A stretch of 8,481 nt of DNA, taken from an uncultured Mycoplasmatota bacterium (GTDB lineage: Bacteria > Bacillota_I > Bacilli_A > RF39 > UBA660). The notes under the pieces are model-generated. The model had not been told where the DNA came from and did no database searches. It worked only from the letters and a program-made list of their open reading frames with translations. The position numbers were made by a program, and so were the translations under genes. Of the stretch, positions 6,245-8,481 are shown one piece after another. The stretch's first letter is position 1. Each line of letters opens with the position of its first letter. The stretch lies in assembly GCA_900553045.1 (NCBI GenBank), contig USBW01000019.1, forward strand, positions 1-8,481, given 5' to 3'.

Positions 6245-7279
6245 ATGGAAGATTTAAAAACAGAAATTAAAACTGCGATTGAAAAAGTTTGCACCTTAGA
6301 GGAATTAAATGAAGTAAGGTTAAATTACATTGGTAAAAAAGGTAAAATAACAGAACTCAGATCTAAATTAAAAGAATTGCCTAATGAAGAGAAGAAAGAT
6401 TACGGTAGTAAAGTTAATGATATTACTAATTACTTTAACTTACTTTTTACCGATAAAAAAGAAGCCTTAGAAAAAGCCAAAATAGAAGAGCAGCTAGCAA
6501 GTGAGAAGATTGATGTCACTATGCCAGGTTTAAAAATTAAAACTGGTGCTCCCCACATTTTAGAAAAAGTTATCGAGGAACTTGAAGAGTTTTTTATTTC
6601 TATGGGTTATGACGTCGTAGAAGGACCAGAGCTAGAACTTGATAAATACAACTTTGAAATGTTAAATTTACCAAAAGGTCATCCAGCTCGTGATGCGCAA
6701 GATACTTTTTATATTAAAGGTGATGAATGGTTACTTAGAAGTCAGACTTCACCAGTTCAAGTTAGAACTATGTTAAAAAATAAGGAAAAGTCTGAGATTA
6801 GAATGATTTGCCCTGGTAAAACTTATCGTCGTGATTATGATGACGCTACTCATTCTCATCAATTTATGCAAATGGAAGGCCTTCTTGTTAGCCATGATAT
6901 TTCTTTATCAGATTTAAAAGGTACGATGGACATGACTGCTAAAAAATTATTTGGCCAGGATGTCAAAACGCGCTTTCGCCCATCCTTTTATCCATTTACT
7001 GAACCAAGTGTTGAGTTTGATGTCTCTTGTTTCAAATGTGGTGGTAAAGGTTGCAACGTCTGTAAAGGTACTGGTTGGATCACTATCGGTGGAGCAGGCG
7101 TAGTTCATCCTAATGTTTTACGTATGAGCGGGTACAACCCTTTGGAATATCAAGGCTTTGCTTTTGGTTTTGGAATTGAGCGTATTACCATGATTAAATA
7201 TGGTATTAATGATTTAAGAACTTTTTACACTAATGATCTTAGAGTGAGTTCGATGTTTGATAGAAGAGGTGAAGAATAA
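6245..7279 (+). CDS. pheS: Phenylalanyl-tRNA synthetase alpha subunit
   Basis: The catalytic subunit of the alpha2-beta2 class II synthetase that charges tRNA-Phe in the cytoplasm. The 344 residues match the family length. The N-terminal coiled-coil arm that contacts tRNA covers about 1-85, with LNYIGKKGKITEL near its start. The class II core follows: GHPARDAQDTFY (145-156), LLRSQTSPVQVRTM (163-176), motif 2 with YRRDYDDATHSHQFMQMEG (194-212), and motif 3 GFGIERITM (308-316). Four cysteines (262, 265, 270, 273) form the small zinc-like knuckle CFKCGGKGCNVC seen in many bacterial PheS. The ATG at 6245 has a perfect SD AAGGAGG (6232-6238) directly after the T-box terminator. Expression should rise when Phe-tRNA is short. 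Confidence 0.98.
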   Translation: MEDLKTEIKTAIEKVCTLEELNEVRLNYIGKKGKITELRSKLKELPNEEKKDYGSKVNDITNYFNLLFTDKKEALEKAKIEEQLASEKIDVTMPGLKIKTGAPHILEKVIEELEEFFISMGYDVVEGPELELDKYNFEMLNLPKGHPARDAQDTFYIKGDEWLLRSQTSPVQVRTMLKNKEKSEIRMICPGKTYRRDYDDATHSHQFMQMEGLLVSHDISLSDLKGTMDMTAKKLFGQDVKTRFRPSFYPFTEPSVEFDVSCFKCGGKGCNVCKGTGWITIGGAGVVHPNVLRMSGYNPLEYQGFAFGFGIERITMIKYGINDLRTFYTNDLRVSSMFDRRGEE

Positions 7280-8481
7280 TGAGAATATCTTTAAACTGGA
7301 TTAATGATTATGTAGATATCAAAGATGAAGATAAGAAACAAATGGCAGATAAAATAACTAATGCTGGTGTCAATGTCGAAAAAATTATTTCTTATAATTT
7401 TGACAATATTGTAGTTGGTAAAATCAAAAGTGTTAAGAAACATCCTGCTTCATCACATCTTAATCTCTGTGTAGTAGATGTGCAGGATGAGGATTTAAAA
7501 ATAGTTTGTGGCGCTAGTAATGTTAAAGAAGATGCCCTTGTTATTGTTGCAAAAGTTGGGGCTATTTTAAAAGATGACTTTAAAATTAGTAGAAGAGAGC
7601 TTCGTGGTGAAGAGTCTAATGGTATGATCTGTGCCTTGTTTGAGTTAGGACTTGAGGAAGAAAATGAAGAAAATTATCAAAAAGGAATTTACATCTTTCC
7701 TGATGATGCTAACGTTAAGCCTGGTATGCCAATCAAAGAGGCCCTAGGTCTTGATGATACTATTTATGAGCTCGATCTTAACCCTAACCGCAGTGATTGC
7801 CTTTCTCATTTAGGATTTGCTTACGAAGTTGCCGGTGTCTTAGGTAAAAAAGTTACTATGCCTGATGTCAGTTATAATAAAAATTTAGAAAAAGCTAAAA
7901 TTAATTTAGATGTTAAAACTCCACTTTGTACTATGTATCAAGCTTGTGTAGTAAAAAATGTCAAAGTTGGACCTTCTCCTAAATTTATTAAAGAAAGACT
8001 TGAAAATGCGGGAATGCGTTCAATTAATAATGTTGTTGATATTTCTAATTACATTATGTTGGAGTATGGTCAGCCACTTCACTTTTTTGACTATGATAAA
8101 TTAGGCGAAAATATTATTGTAAGGGAAGCTTCAGATGGTGAACAAATTACTACTTTAGATGGAATAGAACGCATTTTAACTAAAGATGATATAGTAATTT
8201 GCGATAAAGAAAAACCAGTAGCTATCGCCGGAGTCATGGGCGGAGAAAGTACAGAAGTTTTAGAGAGTACTAAAAATATTTTGATCGAAAGTGCTATTTT
8301 TAATCCTTTAAACGTTCGTTATACTTCAATTCGTCTTGGACTTCGCAGTGAGTCTTCAATTCGTTTTGAAAAAGGATTAAATTACGAGTACACTTCTCTT
8401 GCCCTAGATAGAGCTTGCCATTTATTAGAAAAATATGCTAGTGGAAATGTTACTTCTTCTAAAACAATTTATGATAAAGTT
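7279..8481 (+). CDS. pheT: Phenylalanyl-tRNA synthetase beta subunit (N-terminal 401 residues, partial)
   Basis: The ATG at 7279 shares one base with the pheS stop (TAATG) and has SD GAGGTGA (7266-7272). The frame stays open to the window end. The product begins MRISLNWINDYVDI as is usual for PheT. An EMAP/OB-type tRNA-binding domain lies at about 40-152, with VGKIKSVKKHP (47-56) and VVDV and IVCGASNV following. The B3/B4 editing and core region lies at about 212-385, with NNVVDISNYIMLEYGQPLHFFD (250-271), VAIAGVMGGE (314-323) and SESSIRFEKG (357-366). The B5 domain, the catalytic-like core and the anticodon-binding end lie beyond the window; full PheT is about 800 residues. It forms the heterotetramer with PheS and hydrolyses mischarged Tyr-tRNA-Phe. 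No internal stop is seen. Confidence 0.97.
   Translation, partial: MRISLNWINDYVDIKDEDKKQMADKITNAGVNVEKIISYNFDNIVVGKIKSVKKHPASSHLNLCVVDVQDEDLKIVCGASNVKEDALVIVAKVGAILKDDFKISRRELRGEESNGMICALFELGLEEENEENYQKGIYIFPDDANVKPGMPIKEALGLDDTIYELDLNPNRSDCLSHLGFAYEVAGVLGKKVTMPDVSYNKNLEKAKINLDVKTPLCTMYQACVVKNVKVGPSPKFIKERLENAGMRSINNVVDISNYIMLEYGQPLHFFDYDKLGENIIVREASDGEQITTLDGIERILTKDDIVICDKEKPVAIAGVMGGESTEVLESTKNILIESAIFNPLNVRYTSIRLGLRSESSIRFEKGLNYEYTSLALDRACHLLEKYASGNVTSSKTIYDKV

Noticed and set aside
1..8481. Genome-wide use of TGA as tryptophan (code 4)
   Set aside because: All 17 Trp codons counted in the intact genes are TGG, and rnhB and topA end at TGA at the places where homologues end.

Overview
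The window looks like an AT-rich chromosome segment from the low-GC Gram-positive side (Bacillota or a Mycoplasmatota-related Bacilli lineage). This is inferred from the rbgA-rnhB-topA gene order, a pheST operon under a T-box, and strong Shine-Dalgarno sequences that fit the extended anti-SD AAAGGAGGTGATC. The genetic code appears standard. All 17 tryptophans I counted in the intact genes are TGG, none is TGA, and rnhB and topA both end in TGA. This separates it from Mycoplasma-type code 4 genomes. No species can be named from the sequence alone.

Left part (1 to about 1700), accessory in character: the tail of an unidentified gene ends at 66. About 250 bases without a convincing gene follow, carrying a short dyad and a possible structured leader. 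Next comes a complete stand-alone KilA-N domain protein (323-1168), a family usually tied to phages and mobile DNA. A dCMP/ComE-type deaminase (1247-1699) follows. It is clear from end to end in one frame but interrupted at codon 37 by a TGA, although its ribosome binding site, its TTG start and both zinc motifs are preserved.

Middle part (1700-5946), a tight operon: rbgA (50S assembly GTPase), rnhB (ribonuclease HII), topA (topoisomerase I) and an unrecognised 150-residue gene follow one another with overlapping or nearly touching ends, so they are very probably co-transcribed and translationally coupled. rnhB and topA both deal with consequences of transcription and replication (misincorporated ribonucleotides, R-loops, negative supercoils), and rbgA adds ribosome assembly. 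The deaminase stop abuts the rbgA start, so it was the first gene of, or was joined to, this operon.

Right part (5947-8481): a promoter, a phenylalanine-specific T-box leader with specifier TTC, antiterminator and terminator, then pheS and the first 401 codons of pheT, which runs off the window. Uncharged tRNA-Phe should allow transcription into the two subunits of phenylalanyl-tRNA synthetase. I see no tRNA, rRNA, CRISPR array, insertion sequence or transposase. The most interesting point is the single in-frame TGA in an otherwise well-preserved deaminase next to a KilA-N gene. I do not see a convincing new multi-gene system.
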